Origin: Candidatus Poribacteria bacterium
GTDB taxonomy: Bacteria > Poribacteria > WGA-4E > WGA-3G
Assembly (NCBI GenBank): GCA_022825665.1
Contig: JAJDWI010000056.1
Span: forward strand, 1 to 49,581
Length of the DNA: 49,581 nt
Reading direction: 5' to 3'
The translations under genes and the position numbers were made by a program. Below are positions 1-7,558 of the stretch, one piece after another. Positions within the stretch are counted from its first letter, which is position 1. The number at the start of each line of letters is the position of its first letter. Below the pieces are notes generated by a model. The model searched no databases. It saw nothing but the letters and a program-made list of their open reading frames with translations, and was not told the DNA's origin.

Positions 1-56
1 ACGACAGAGACATAAACGCTGCTATCAATATCAAACAGGCAGGCTTAGCTGCCTAA
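1..56 (+). CDS. tnpB: TnpB (IS200/IS605 RNA-guided nuclease), C-terminal end only
   Basis: Reading the third frame from base 3 gives DRDINAAINIKQAGLAA followed by TAA at 54-56. D-R-D-x-N-A-A-x-N-I is the last RuvC motif of TnpB nucleases, where the first or third Asp is a catalytic metal ligand. Only these 17 residues lie in the window; the rest of the roughly 400-residue protein would be upstream. TnpB is an RNA-guided DNA nuclease that works with an omega RNA made from the 3' end of its own gene, and such an RNA-like region follows directly. The identification rests on one short but very characteristic motif plus the flanking element end. Whether the upstream part is intact cannot be seen. 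Confidence 0.85.
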   Translation, partial: DRDINAAINIKQAGLAA

Positions 57-146
57 AGTGGAGACAACGTAACACGTAGCTCAGATCGGCTGTTGTCAAG
101 GAAACACAAGCCCCTACCTTTAGGTAGTGGGTACTATGACAGCAAT
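1..146 (+). ncRNA. omega RNA / right end of an IS200/IS605-type element
   Basis: The last codons of tnpB and the bases after them fold into successive hairpins, as expected for an omega (re)RNA. AGGCAG 37-42 pairs with CTGCCT 49-54. GACAAC 63-68 pairs with GTTGTC 92-97. The terminal hairpin is CCC/CTACCT at 111-119 with AGGTAG/GGG at 122-131, with one bulged base. A GC-rich terminal hairpin of this form is the usual subterminal palindrome of an IS200/IS605 right end. The element boundary is probably near 135-146, and bases after it would act as the guide. The exact boundary and the RNA 5' end cannot be fixed from this sequence. Confidence 0.72.
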
Positions 147-187
147 ACAGAACAATTGAGTCTGTCAAAATAAGAATATAAAATACA

Positions 188-1702
188 ATGAATATACAAC
201 ATCCCAACATACTCATCATCACGACCGACCAGCAACGGACAGATAGTCTTAGTTGCTACGGTTCTACCTTCACCGATACACCACACTTAGACAAACTTGC
301 TGCTGAAGGTGTTTGTTTTGAACGTGCATATTGCACAAATCCTGTCTGTACGCCTGCCCGTGCTTCTATCTTTACAGGGAAATATGTCAGTAGACACGGT
401 GCGTGGAATGTCGGCATGAACGTCCCGGAAGACGAACCGATGATCTCACACCGACTCTCAGAAGTCGGATATCGCACACATTATATCGGTAAAGCACACT
501 TTCAACCCTTCGGAGCATCTCCAGAACAGTCCTTAGAAACGCGAAATAACACTGATAGATATCCTGAATTTAGTGGACCTTATTACGGATTTGAGACGAT
601 TGAACTCGCACTTGGACATGCAACCTATGGCATCGCGGGACACTATGGAGAATGGGTTAAATCTCAAGTTTCTCAAGAGACTTTTGAGAGTTACACGAAA
701 GCAAGACGACTCTCTACTGTCGGATTTGGAGGTGGTGCACACGATTGGGACATACCCTTAAAATACCACAACAGTGTTTGGACTGCTGATAGAACAATAG
801 ATTTTCTAAATAACCATACGAATGATCAACCATTCTTATTGGCAGTTGGATTTCAAGACCCACATCACCCACATTGTGTGCCGACAGAATTTGAGGATCG
901 TGTTGATCCCGCTGATGTCCTGCTACCAGATTTCGTTGAGGGTGAACTGGACGACAAACCACCCCATTTCATGGAAGCACGGTGCGGACAACTTAGTAAA
1001 TCAAAAACTCGTGGAAAATTTGCTATGGCTGGACAAGGTGGCGGGGCAGATTTCCGTAAAGTTCCCGAACAAGACGCTCGATTAGGTAGAGCATACTACT
1101 ACAATATGGTGAAGATTATTGATCAGCAGATGGGACGTATCTTAGAATGCCTTGATGCACAGGGATTACGTGATAATACTTTAGTACTGTTCACCACCGA
1201 CCACGGTGAACTACTCGGTGACCACGGACTCTGGATGAAGGGACCTTTCCATTATGAACAACTTATCCGTGTTCCTACTTTACTTCGATATCCTGCTGTC
1301 ATTCCACCGGCACAACGTTCTCACCAACTATTTAGCCATGTTGATATTGTGCCGACTGTGCTTGCCGCAGCAGGTTTACCAATCCCATCGGATGCAGACG
1401 GTGTAGATGTTCTGCCAATGCTTACTGGTGAAAAAGAGGCAGTGCGAGATTCAGTGTTAGTCGAATGCATAGACGATCCAGCAGGTTTACGTCTCAAAAC
1501 AATTGTTACTGAATCCCGTAAGTTAACTTGGTATTGTGGACATCCGTATGGTGAACTTTACGACCTTGAGAACGACCCATCTGAACGTGTAAATCAATGG
1601 GACAATTCGACCTATGCAGATGATAAGGCACAACTCCTGAGTACTATCCTTGAAGGAATGGAACCTTTAGAGAAACGGGTTGAGAGAACATCGTATGCAT
1701 AA
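188..1702 (+). CDS. Sulfatase, type I (formylglycine-dependent)
   Basis: A 504-residue alkaline-phosphatase-fold sulfatase that would hydrolyse a sulfate ester. The maturation motif CTPAR is at residues 54-58; Cys54 would be oxidised to formylglycine by a maturase not found in the window. The N-terminal metal motif is TTDQQR (residues 12-17), followed by the usual SCYG, and GKAHF takes the place of GKWH. TTDHGELLGDHG, further on, supplies the second metal-binding Asp-His. DQQR with DHGELLGDHG resembles choline-sulfatase and related S1 subfamilies, but the substrate is not predictable. No signal peptide is visible. The gene begins about 40 bases after the IS200/IS605 element end, without a good ribosome binding site, so its promoter may have been changed by that insertion. 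Confidence 0.93.
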   Translation: MNIQHPNILIITTDQQRTDSLSCYGSTFTDTPHLDKLAAEGVCFERAYCTNPVCTPARASIFTGKYVSRHGAWNVGMNVPEDEPMISHRLSEVGYRTHYIGKAHFQPFGASPEQSLETRNNTDRYPEFSGPYYGFETIELALGHATYGIAGHYGEWVKSQVSQETFESYTKARRLSTVGFGGGAHDWDIPLKYHNSVWTADRTIDFLNNHTNDQPFLLAVGFQDPHHPHCVPTEFEDRVDPADVLLPDFVEGELDDKPPHFMEARCGQLSKSKTRGKFAMAGQGGGADFRKVPEQDARLGRAYYYNMVKIIDQQMGRILECLDAQGLRDNTLVLFTTDHGELLGDHGLWMKGPFHYEQLIRVPTLLRYPAVIPPAQRSHQLFSHVDIVPTVLAAAGLPIPSDADGVDVLPMLTGEKEAVRDSVLVECIDDPAGLRLKTIVTESRKLTWYCGHPYGELYDLENDPSERVNQWDNSTYADDKAQLLSTILEGMEPLEKRVERTSYA

Positions 1703-1764
1703 CCTTACGTCCTGATATATATCTGTTTTCAGAAGGCAAATTAGTATAGAGATACATGAATTAT

Positions 1765-1822
1765 GGTGAACTTTGTAAATAAAGGGGCATATATTCTGTA
1801 GGAGCGATCTCCGAATCGCGAC
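1765..1822 (+). repeat. Dispersed intergenic repeat, copy 1
   Basis: The stretch joins a GTGAACTTTGTAAATAAA box to GTAGGAGCGATCTCCGAATC and a few more bases. The same pair of boxes recurs at 7047-7146, the second box at 26721-26787 and the first box inverted at 22959-22982. GCGAT/ATCGC forms a small hairpin inside it. All copies are intergenic. Confidence 0.75.
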
Positions 1823-1855
1823 GAAACGCACGGAAGGGTTGATACTACAACACAT

Positions 1856-1928
1856 CGTAGGGGCGAGGTCGCCTCGCCCGATATTTGCCAAAATACATTC
1901 AAGACGGGCGGAAAACCCCACCCCTACG
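1856..1928. repeat. Hairpin element bounded by 8-bp inverted repeats
   Basis: CGTAGGGG (1856-1863) and CCCCTACG (1921-1928) are exact inverted repeats. Inside them GGGCGAGG (1861-1868) and CCTCGCCC (1872-1879) form an 8-bp hairpin with a three-base loop. The 73-bp unit looks like a small REP- or MITE-like element. No second copy is seen in the window. Confidence 0.6.
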
Positions 1929-1948
1929 AGGTTAATGAGGCATCTCAC

Positions 1949-2231
1949 TTCTATCCCTCTCCAACACCTGTTATAATACTACCACTATGAAAAACAAAAA
2001 CCGCACTCAACCCACATTCTCAACAAAAACTGACATGCGTCACTCAAAAAATAAACACCCAAAAACCGATCACAACCAAGCAAATAAAAAACGCACAAAA
2101 ATGAAAATTTCAAAATTTTCGAAATACCCTATAAATCCAGTTCCATACTGGTACAACCCCAAATATCAAAACGCACTAATGTGCAAAAAACACCGGTTTT
2201 TAGTGCGTTTTTAGAAGGAGCAAAACCTATG
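1949..2231 (+). promoter_or_regulatory. Promoter and structured leader module, copy 1
   Basis: An extended -10, TG-T-TATAAT (1969-1977), is followed by a roughly 230-base leader, a strong ribosome binding site AGAAGGAG (2213-2220) and ATG at 2229. Box A (2086-2101, AAAAAACGCACAAAAA) and box B (2168-2179, AAAACGCACTAA) can both pair with box C (2200-2211, TTAGTGCGTTTT). Here B:C is the better match, 12 bp perfect, and ends in a T run just before the ribosome binding site, so it resembles an attenuator. CCAGT/ACTGG gives another small hairpin. The reading frame after the ATG stops after four codons (M-Y-L-T), so this copy drives nothing recognisable. The -35 (TTCTAT) is weaker than in the other two copies. 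Confidence 0.72.
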
Positions 2232-2616
2232 TATTTAACGTGAGTTTGATAAATCATATCTTTATATTTGGAGAGGTTAGGAAACCGAACCTACCGATGA
2301 GTGTCAATAAGTATGGTTTTTACTATAAAGGAAGCAGAATTGACTATTCATATAAGATAATATCTATCACGAACTTTTTCTGATGAATTATGTCTACTTT
2401 TATAGGTATGGTTTGTTACCATTACAGATTAACATCCTATTGAGACAGAACCTTCCTTACTATAGCATATCGGTTTATCTGTCTGTTTTGTTTGCAAATA
2501 GTGCTCATATTAGGGTATCATATAAAGAAGTTAATGTAATAGCATAAGCACATATCTCCTATAAAGTCCACTTTCATCCTAAATTATTAGACAGCAACCG
2601 CAATATATGGAAGACA
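2232..2616. other. Intergenic stretch, no gene seen
   Basis: AT-rich sequence without a convincing coding frame. At about 2270-2326 it holds a copy of an inverted intergenic repeat (GTTAGGAAACCGAACCTACC, then a box ending TATGGTTTTTACTATAA) that matches 32834-32890 in reverse orientation. Nothing else is recognised. Confidence 0.6.
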
Positions 2617-3270
2617 TTGGAATGGATGCCCCTTATGGAAACCTTCCCAAATTCAAAGAATGAAATTCTATACCCGACAAATCCTGATATTTCTGTGAAT
2701 AAACGCGTAAAAGAACTTTTTATCGCACAATCTGAAAAACCTGCATCTTTGAAGGATATCAATCTCACGCGGCTATCACCCTTTCAGCGTGCCTTACTCA
2801 TAGCAGATGGAACCGTGACACGGTTCATTGAGGCATATACGCATTCACCTATACAAGTTGTACTGCTATACCAAGCAAGACGAATCCTACATAATCAACA
2901 TAAATGGCTTGAACTTTCAACAGGTGGTAATATCATCGCACGAGAAGTTATTCTTCAGACCCCTTGCAAAGAAAACCAAACACCCAAAATACATGCTTAT
3001 GCAGTTTCTCAAATAGTCTATGAACGTTTACCTAATACTGTGGTAAATGAATTAGACGCGGGAATTAATGGTTTAGGAGTCCTTTTGCATCACAGCCAAT
3101 TGGAGACACGACGTGACCTACTCTGGTGGGGAATTGAACGGGTAAAAGGTTTACCAAGTAGCATCGCACATTTTGAAGGCAATCCATTCCTTTGTAGGAC
3201 ATATAGAATAGTTGCTAATGGAAAACCGCTTATGCTAATAACAGAGAAATTCCCTCTTGAAGAATCATAG
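2617..3270 (+). CDS. Chorismate-lyase-like protein (DUF98/UbiC fold)
   Basis: A 217-residue protein. Residues about 50-110 read LSPFQRALLIADGTVTRFIEA, then a Gln-rich strand and a W-L-E-L segment with STGGNIIAREVIL. LL-x-x-DGTVT-x-x-IEA followed by an R-x-V-x-L strand is the pattern of the DUF98/chorismate pyruvate-lyase family, which makes 4-hydroxybenzoate from chorismate. The C-terminal half is less typical, so activity is uncertain. TTG at 2617 opens the frame; ATG at 2626 and 2635 are equally possible, and none has a clear ribosome binding site. The gene is isolated between two sulfatases, facing the second one tail to tail. No quinone or phenolic-lipid genes are nearby. Confidence 0.6.
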   Translation: MEWMPLMETFPNSKNEILYPTNPDISVNKRVKELFIAQSEKPASLKDINLTRLSPFQRALLIADGTVTRFIEAYTHSPIQVVLLYQARRILHNQHKWLELSTGGNIIAREVILQTPCKENQTPKIHAYAVSQIVYERLPNTVVNELDAGINGLGVLLHHSQLETRRDLLWWGIERVKGLPSSIAHFEGNPFLCRTYRIVANGKPLMLITEKFPLEES

Positions 3271-3332
3271 ATCGCTATACTTGATAAGTAGGATGTTATA
3301 GAACGGTATCACCTCACCTATCAAATGGAAGT

Positions 3333-4841
3333 TTATTTGTTAGTATGTTCTGCTGGGTAAGAAGCAAGATGTGCCTGTGGTGTCCCGTGATTATAATCAC
3401 CATCACAAGCATTGATCAACAATTTACTTAGACGTGATACAATGTCTGGATGGTCGGATGATAAATCATTTTCTTCACGGTAATCTTGGTTGAGTTGATA
3501 TAACTGAAAACTATCGGTCTTATTTATACGTCTTAACTTCCAACCATCTGAGGTTACTAAGGCAGGTCCAAGTCTTGATGCATATACAATCCAGTCATGC
3601 GATTGCTGTTTATCATGCTGTTCCAATAAAGTAGGTAAGAATGACACACCGTCTTTCGCTTGTGGTAATTCAGCACGCGTGATTTCAGCTAAGGTAGGCA
3701 TAATATCATAGTTCGCGAGCATGTGGTTAGACTCAGTTTCAGGCTTAATTGTACCGGGCATTCGAACAATAAAAGGAATTCGTGTACCACCTTCCCAGCT
3801 TGAGAACTTTAAACCACCCATACCATCGTTTCCATTGAACACATCCCCGCCTGTTTCAGAATAGAATTTTGTTGTGATTTCATCAAAAGGTTCACCCGCC
3901 AAATTCCTCTGACGACTTGATGTGCGTCCTGCCTGATGGTAATATACTTCATGTCCATTATCTGAACAGAACACAATCATCGTCCGATCATCAATACCGA
4001 GATGTTGGAGTTCATCCAAAATGATTCCAACTGTCTCATCAAGTTTTAGTATCATTGATGCGTATTCTTTCTCAAAAGCAGTCAGTTCCGAATTATCCTT
4101 AACTGCTGGATGTATGTCAGGTATAGAAATTGGTCCGTGTGGTAATTGAGATGGATGGTATAAAAAGAAGGGTTTGTCCTTATGAGCGCGAAGATATTCT
4201 ATGATTTTATCGTTGAATATATCTTGAGAATAGACTTCCTTACCTTGACGATTCCTGCGTATCGCCATATTTTCATCAGATTCTGAACCTGGGTGTTTAC
4301 CACAGTCAGCATGAGTGTTGCCTTGAATTTTTCTAAGTTCTCCGTTTTCAAACAAGAATGGTGGGTAAAAGCCGTGACAACGTTGGTGGTCATAGTAACC
4401 GTAGTGATACTGCCACCCATGCCTCCGTATCCTATTTGCAGTCGTAGCAAAACCCCATTCAAGTTTTCCGACCTGTCCTGTGGCATATCCTGCTTCCTCA
4501 GCGATCTGTGCCAAGAATACATCATCGGGACCTGCTTGAAGTCCGGTTGTATGAATTAACTCAGAAATTTCGTCTACGGTCATTTCCCCTGTGCTAATAC
4601 TCTTGTAAATTCCAGCCTTGGTATAAGTCCATGTCCCTTCATGACAATCGTGAATTCCTGTCAACATGCTTGCTCGTGAAGGCGCGCAGAACGCACAACC
4701 GTAAGCATGGTTAAATTTCATCCCTTCATTTGCAAGTCGGTCAATATTCGGTGTTTCAAAATGTTGCTGTCCATAGCAACTCAACATTCCGCGTCCAAGA
4801 TCATCTGCGAAAATAAGAATAACATTCGGGTTTTCTGTCAT
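3333..4841 (-). CDS. Sulfatase, type I, with altered GKWH region
   Basis: A 502-residue formylglycine-type sulfatase. CAPSR with Cys52 is the maturation site, FADDLGRG (about residue 11) gives the N-terminal metal ligands, and FCSDNGHE, further on, gives the C-terminal ones. The common GKWHLG element is GKLEWGF: the Lys is kept but the His is lost. The longest frame runs to 4895, but ATG at 4841 has AAAGGAGC at a good distance upstream, so it is preferred. A long insertion after the formylglycine site (TYTKAGIYKSISTGE onward) is typical of a subset of marine sulfatases. No signal peptide is visible. It converges on the DUF98-like gene and is separated from the upstream S55 lipoprotein gene by a terminator. 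Substrate unknown. Confidence 0.92.
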   Translation of the reverse strand: MTENPNVILIFADDLGRGMLSCYGQQHFETPNIDRLANEGMKFNHAYGCAFCAPSRASMLTGIHDCHEGTWTYTKAGIYKSISTGEMTVDEISELIHTTGLQAGPDDVFLAQIAEEAGYATGQVGKLEWGFATTANRIRRHGWQYHYGYYDHQRCHGFYPPFLFENGELRKIQGNTHADCGKHPGSESDENMAIRRNRQGKEVYSQDIFNDKIIEYLRAHKDKPFFLYHPSQLPHGPISIPDIHPAVKDNSELTAFEKEYASMILKLDETVGIILDELQHLGIDDRTMIVFCSDNGHEVYYHQAGRTSSRQRNLAGEPFDEITTKFYSETGGDVFNGNDGMGGLKFSSWEGGTRIPFIVRMPGTIKPETESNHMLANYDIMPTLAEITRAELPQAKDGVSFLPTLLEQHDKQQSHDWIVYASRLGPALVTSDGWKLRRINKTDSFQLYQLNQDYREENDLSSDHPDIVSRLSKLLINACDGDYNHGTPQAHLASYPAEHTNK

Positions 4842-4993
4842 ATATGTTTGCTCCTTTGAAATGTAGTATGTATCAACATAAACATTATACCACAAAATAT
4901 GAATCTACTATCAGAATAATGCAGCGATGATGTTTTGATGTGAAATCCGTGTGTGTAATGTTGGGAGGGTAGGGTTATTGACAATATATGAAA

Positions 4994-5025
4994 AGTAAGG
5001 GCAGGTATGAAGACCTGCCCTTACT
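4994..5025 (-). terminator. Intrinsic terminator after the S55 lipoprotein gene
   Basis: AGTAAGGGCAGGT (4994-5006) and ACCTGCCCTTACT (5013-5025) form a perfect 13-bp stem with a six-base loop. On the minus strand the stem is followed by TTTTCATA, so it fits termination of the gene ending at 5038. Confidence 0.75.
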
Positions 5026-5037
5026 ACTGTATATGAA

Positions 5038-6930
5038 TTATTCGACTTGCATGTCATCTATATCTTCTATTGGAGGTGATTCTTTATCAATAACATTGAC
5101 AGGTTTCTCCATAGAACCAGTAATAATGAAACCGTCAATAACAATTTGGGTTTCAATTGGTGGAATCTGATCATCTTCTGATAAACCATCGTTTTCAAAT
5201 GTGAACGGGTCATCCAGAAATGGGAAGTCAAAACCGGCATCATTGGGTGTAAGTGTAATCGTAATTATACCCAAATCTGTCTGACCATCCTCCATCTGTT
5301 TGATAAGTTCATCAAGATTCTCAGGCAACGGTGTTTCTTCCCCATCATTCTCATCAAAGCTGAAATCAAAGAATAAATCATCAAAAGGATCTTCAGACGT
5401 AACACTTAGTCTTGCCTGACCCTTGGTAAAATTGTCTGGAATATCCAGAGTGACCTCTTTTTCAATCTTTCGACTACCGTTAGTTGCAGTCCAATGCGGA
5501 AGTAAAACAACTTTGAAAGTAGCACTTTCACCGGGTGTTATTTCCTCAGGAACAACTAATTCGTGGATTGCAGCTAACATAATTTGAGGTCTGTCAGTAA
5601 TCTCAATTGATACCTCTGTTAATGTAGCTTTACTTGCGCTGTTAGAAAATATGTTTCCAAAAGAAGCGACAATTCTATCCACGTTGAATAAAAGGTCGAT
5701 AAACGGACTTGAAGACGTGCTACGAAAAGATTCCGTATAGACGGTTTCGGTCTCTTTGAATCGGAGTGTAACTGTAGCATCTATAGTGCCTGGACTTAAC
5801 TCTTGGCGAATTGAATCCATTGTTATTGCAGCAATGACAGGTATAAATACTTCCTGACCATACGCTACTTGGTGATGTTTTTGTATGACATTACCATCGC
5901 TTACTTGATAAGCAACCTTTACAGGGATCATTGCAGGAGGTGATCCAAGTTTGCCCACAATCGCTGGTGTAAGATCTTTGGTTATAGTTCCAATTGGATT
6001 ACCATAAGCATAAGCAGATTTATAGGAGGCTTGTAGACTTGGAACTATCCCATTAACAACGGCTCTATAGACAGGTAAAGATGTCTTACCATCCCCATTC
6101 ATTGGGTGCCCGAATGCTACAAACGTATCGTCATCATAAACTTGTGTCACTGTACCATATCCAATTGCATTCACAACATCTCCTGTCGCTACTGCTACAC
6201 CAATCATATCTCCAGCTTCGAGTCTTGATGTGTCAGCAGGAGGGGCAGCGGGTGATCCAGCAACAGACGAAAACAATTCAAGATATTGAAAACGTTCTCC
6301 CTTTAGGTAGGATGTAAGTTGTTCAAGTCTATGAGATTGTATACCTGTAATCATCAAAGGAGTTTTTACTGGTGAAAAATCCGTATGGATTCCGCTTGAT
6401 GGTGCAGCTGGTACACGTTCAGCATCGAGTAAATCTCCAAAAGTTACACGCGCTACGGATGACTCCATAGCATCTATTGATGTTACCCAAAAGCGTGTAG
6501 GCGATTTCGAAAAAGTATTACCATACGCAAGTGCACCCATCACACGACCGGGTGGACCTACAGGACTACCAGACATCCCTTGCGCAATACCGCCTATTGC
6601 TTCAGCTGCGTTATCCTGCAGTTCACACTCGTAGACAGGAAAACCGAGACCAAAATCACGCACACCTCGGTAACGAGCCTCAAGTGTTACTCTACTTGTC
6701 CCTTCAAGTACAGTAACTATCTGGACGCGTGTTTTATCCATCAGATTCCGAACTTCATCTTCATACATATTTTCCAGAGGGACACCATCTTTGAGTGGTG
6801 CACCGATAAACAAGCCTGTTGTGTCAATTTGGGTTGGATTGTTTAATTGATCCTGTTCCACATCAGAAGAACAACCAATGTAGAGCAAAACCATCAAAGC
6901 GATACTTGTGAATGTAAAAAAGTGTTTCAT
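5038..6930 (-). CDS. Lipoprotein with SpoIVB-type (S55) serine peptidase domain
   Basis: A 630-residue predicted lipoprotein with signal peptide and lipobox LYIGC (Cys20). QGMSGSP at about 117-123 carries the predicted catalytic Ser120 of the S55 family, followed by G-R-V-M-G-A-L-A-Y-G. VAFGHPM at about 271-277 supplies the likely catalytic His275. Having GMSGSP before FGHP matches the secreted S55-domain proteins of several environmental phyla rather than Bacillus SpoIVB, where the order is reversed. Later parts (about 430-600) hold beta-rich segments and an acidic linker. The frame opens with TTG at 6942, but GGAG overlaps it and fits ATG at 6930. It is a single gene, closed by a hairpin terminator. 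Its substrate may be a signalling or envelope protein; this is inference. Confidence 0.8.
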   Translation of the reverse strand: MKHFFTFTSIALMVLLYIGCSSDVEQDQLNNPTQIDTTGLFIGAPLKDGVPLENMYEDEVRNLMDKTRVQIVTVLEGTSRVTLEARYRGVRDFGLGFPVYECELQDNAAEAIGGIAQGMSGSPVGPPGRVMGALAYGNTFSKSPTRFWVTSIDAMESSVARVTFGDLLDAERVPAAPSSGIHTDFSPVKTPLMITGIQSHRLEQLTSYLKGERFQYLELFSSVAGSPAAPPADTSRLEAGDMIGVAVATGDVVNAIGYGTVTQVYDDDTFVAFGHPMNGDGKTSLPVYRAVVNGIVPSLQASYKSAYAYGNPIGTITKDLTPAIVGKLGSPPAMIPVKVAYQVSDGNVIQKHHQVAYGQEVFIPVIAAITMDSIRQELSPGTIDATVTLRFKETETVYTESFRSTSSSPFIDLLFNVDRIVASFGNIFSNSASKATLTEVSIEITDRPQIMLAAIHELVVPEEITPGESATFKVVLLPHWTATNGSRKIEKEVTLDIPDNFTKGQARLSVTSEDPFDDLFFDFSFDENDGEETPLPENLDELIKQMEDGQTDLGIITITLTPNDAGFDFPFLDDPFTFENDGLSEDDQIPPIETQIVIDGFIITGSMEKPVNVIDKESPPIEDIDDMQVE

Positions 6931-7430
6931 TTTATTCTCCAAGGATATAGTATAGGGTGATATTTATATTTTGCATGCCCTATTATCTTGTGTTATTTCA
7001 TACTCCATAAGTTTGACTTATACTTTTTCTTTTAGCGTAAGGAGTATATAGTGAACTTTGTAAATAAAAAGACTTATGTTCTGTAGAAGCGATCTCCGAA
7101 TCGCGACAAAACATACGGATAGTCGGGAATCAGAGTTCTCTCCTACATTTCTAACGTCCCATTAATTCTAAAGTTTACTATAAATGGCTAAGTCAAATCA
7201 CCTTGGGTCTAAAAGCAAATTCCATGTCAATACCTATTCGATATACCTATTTAAATTTAAATCCGTGGCAATTTGATTTGGTTTGTTTCAAAAACACAGA
7301 ACCAGACAAGGTTTGTTTAAGGTGGGTAAATATATACAGTCTTTCCAATTTTTATCTGATTAAGAAAAAGGATATGATTTCAATTTGAAGCAAATGTGGA
7401 AAGCACAAGGATTGAAGGGTTTAATACAAA
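6931..7430. other. Intergenic stretch with dispersed repeat
   Basis: No gene is seen. The dispersed repeat described at 1765 recurs at 7047-7146. Here it ends in CTCCTAC, which pairs with GTAGAAG at its other side. The rest is AT-rich and contains no convincing coding frame. Confidence 0.6.
7047..7146 (+). repeat. Dispersed intergenic repeat, copy 2
   Basis: TATAGTGAACTTTGTAAATA is followed by a GTAGAAGCGATCTCCGAATC box and a closing CTCCTAC. The unit can fold back on itself. It matches copies at 1765-1822 and 26721-26787, in the same orientation. Confidence 0.75.
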
Positions 7431-7467
7431 AAATGCATCATACATGCAAAAAATGTATGATGCATTT
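7431..7467. terminator. Perfect 15-bp hairpin downstream of the aldehyde dehydrogenase gene
   Basis: AAATGCATCATACAT (7431-7445) and ATGTATGATGCATTT (7453-7467) are exact inverted repeats with a seven-base loop. The hairpin lies about 90 bases past the end of the minus-strand aldehyde dehydrogenase gene. The stem is A/T-rich, so its strength as a terminator is uncertain; it could be a binding site or a repeat instead. Confidence 0.5.
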
Positions 7468-7558
7468 GTATCGTGAAAACTGAAATTATCAATGCAATCT
7501 GGACATCAAACTGTTGTTAGTTTAGAATCTGTAAATAGTTTGACAGAATAAACGAATA

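Noticed and set aside
1987-2214. A 75-codon open frame inside leader copy 1, of the same length as one in copy 3
   Set aside because: The conserved boxes fall in different frames in copies 1 and 3, copy 2 is frameshifted, and the product is low-complexity Lys/Asn/Thr. The conservation is better explained by RNA structure, although a leader peptide cannot be fully excluded.
4994-5025. The hairpin as an IS200/IS605 end
   Set aside because: It is followed by a T run right after the end of a gene, so an intrinsic terminator is simpler, and no partner end is found.
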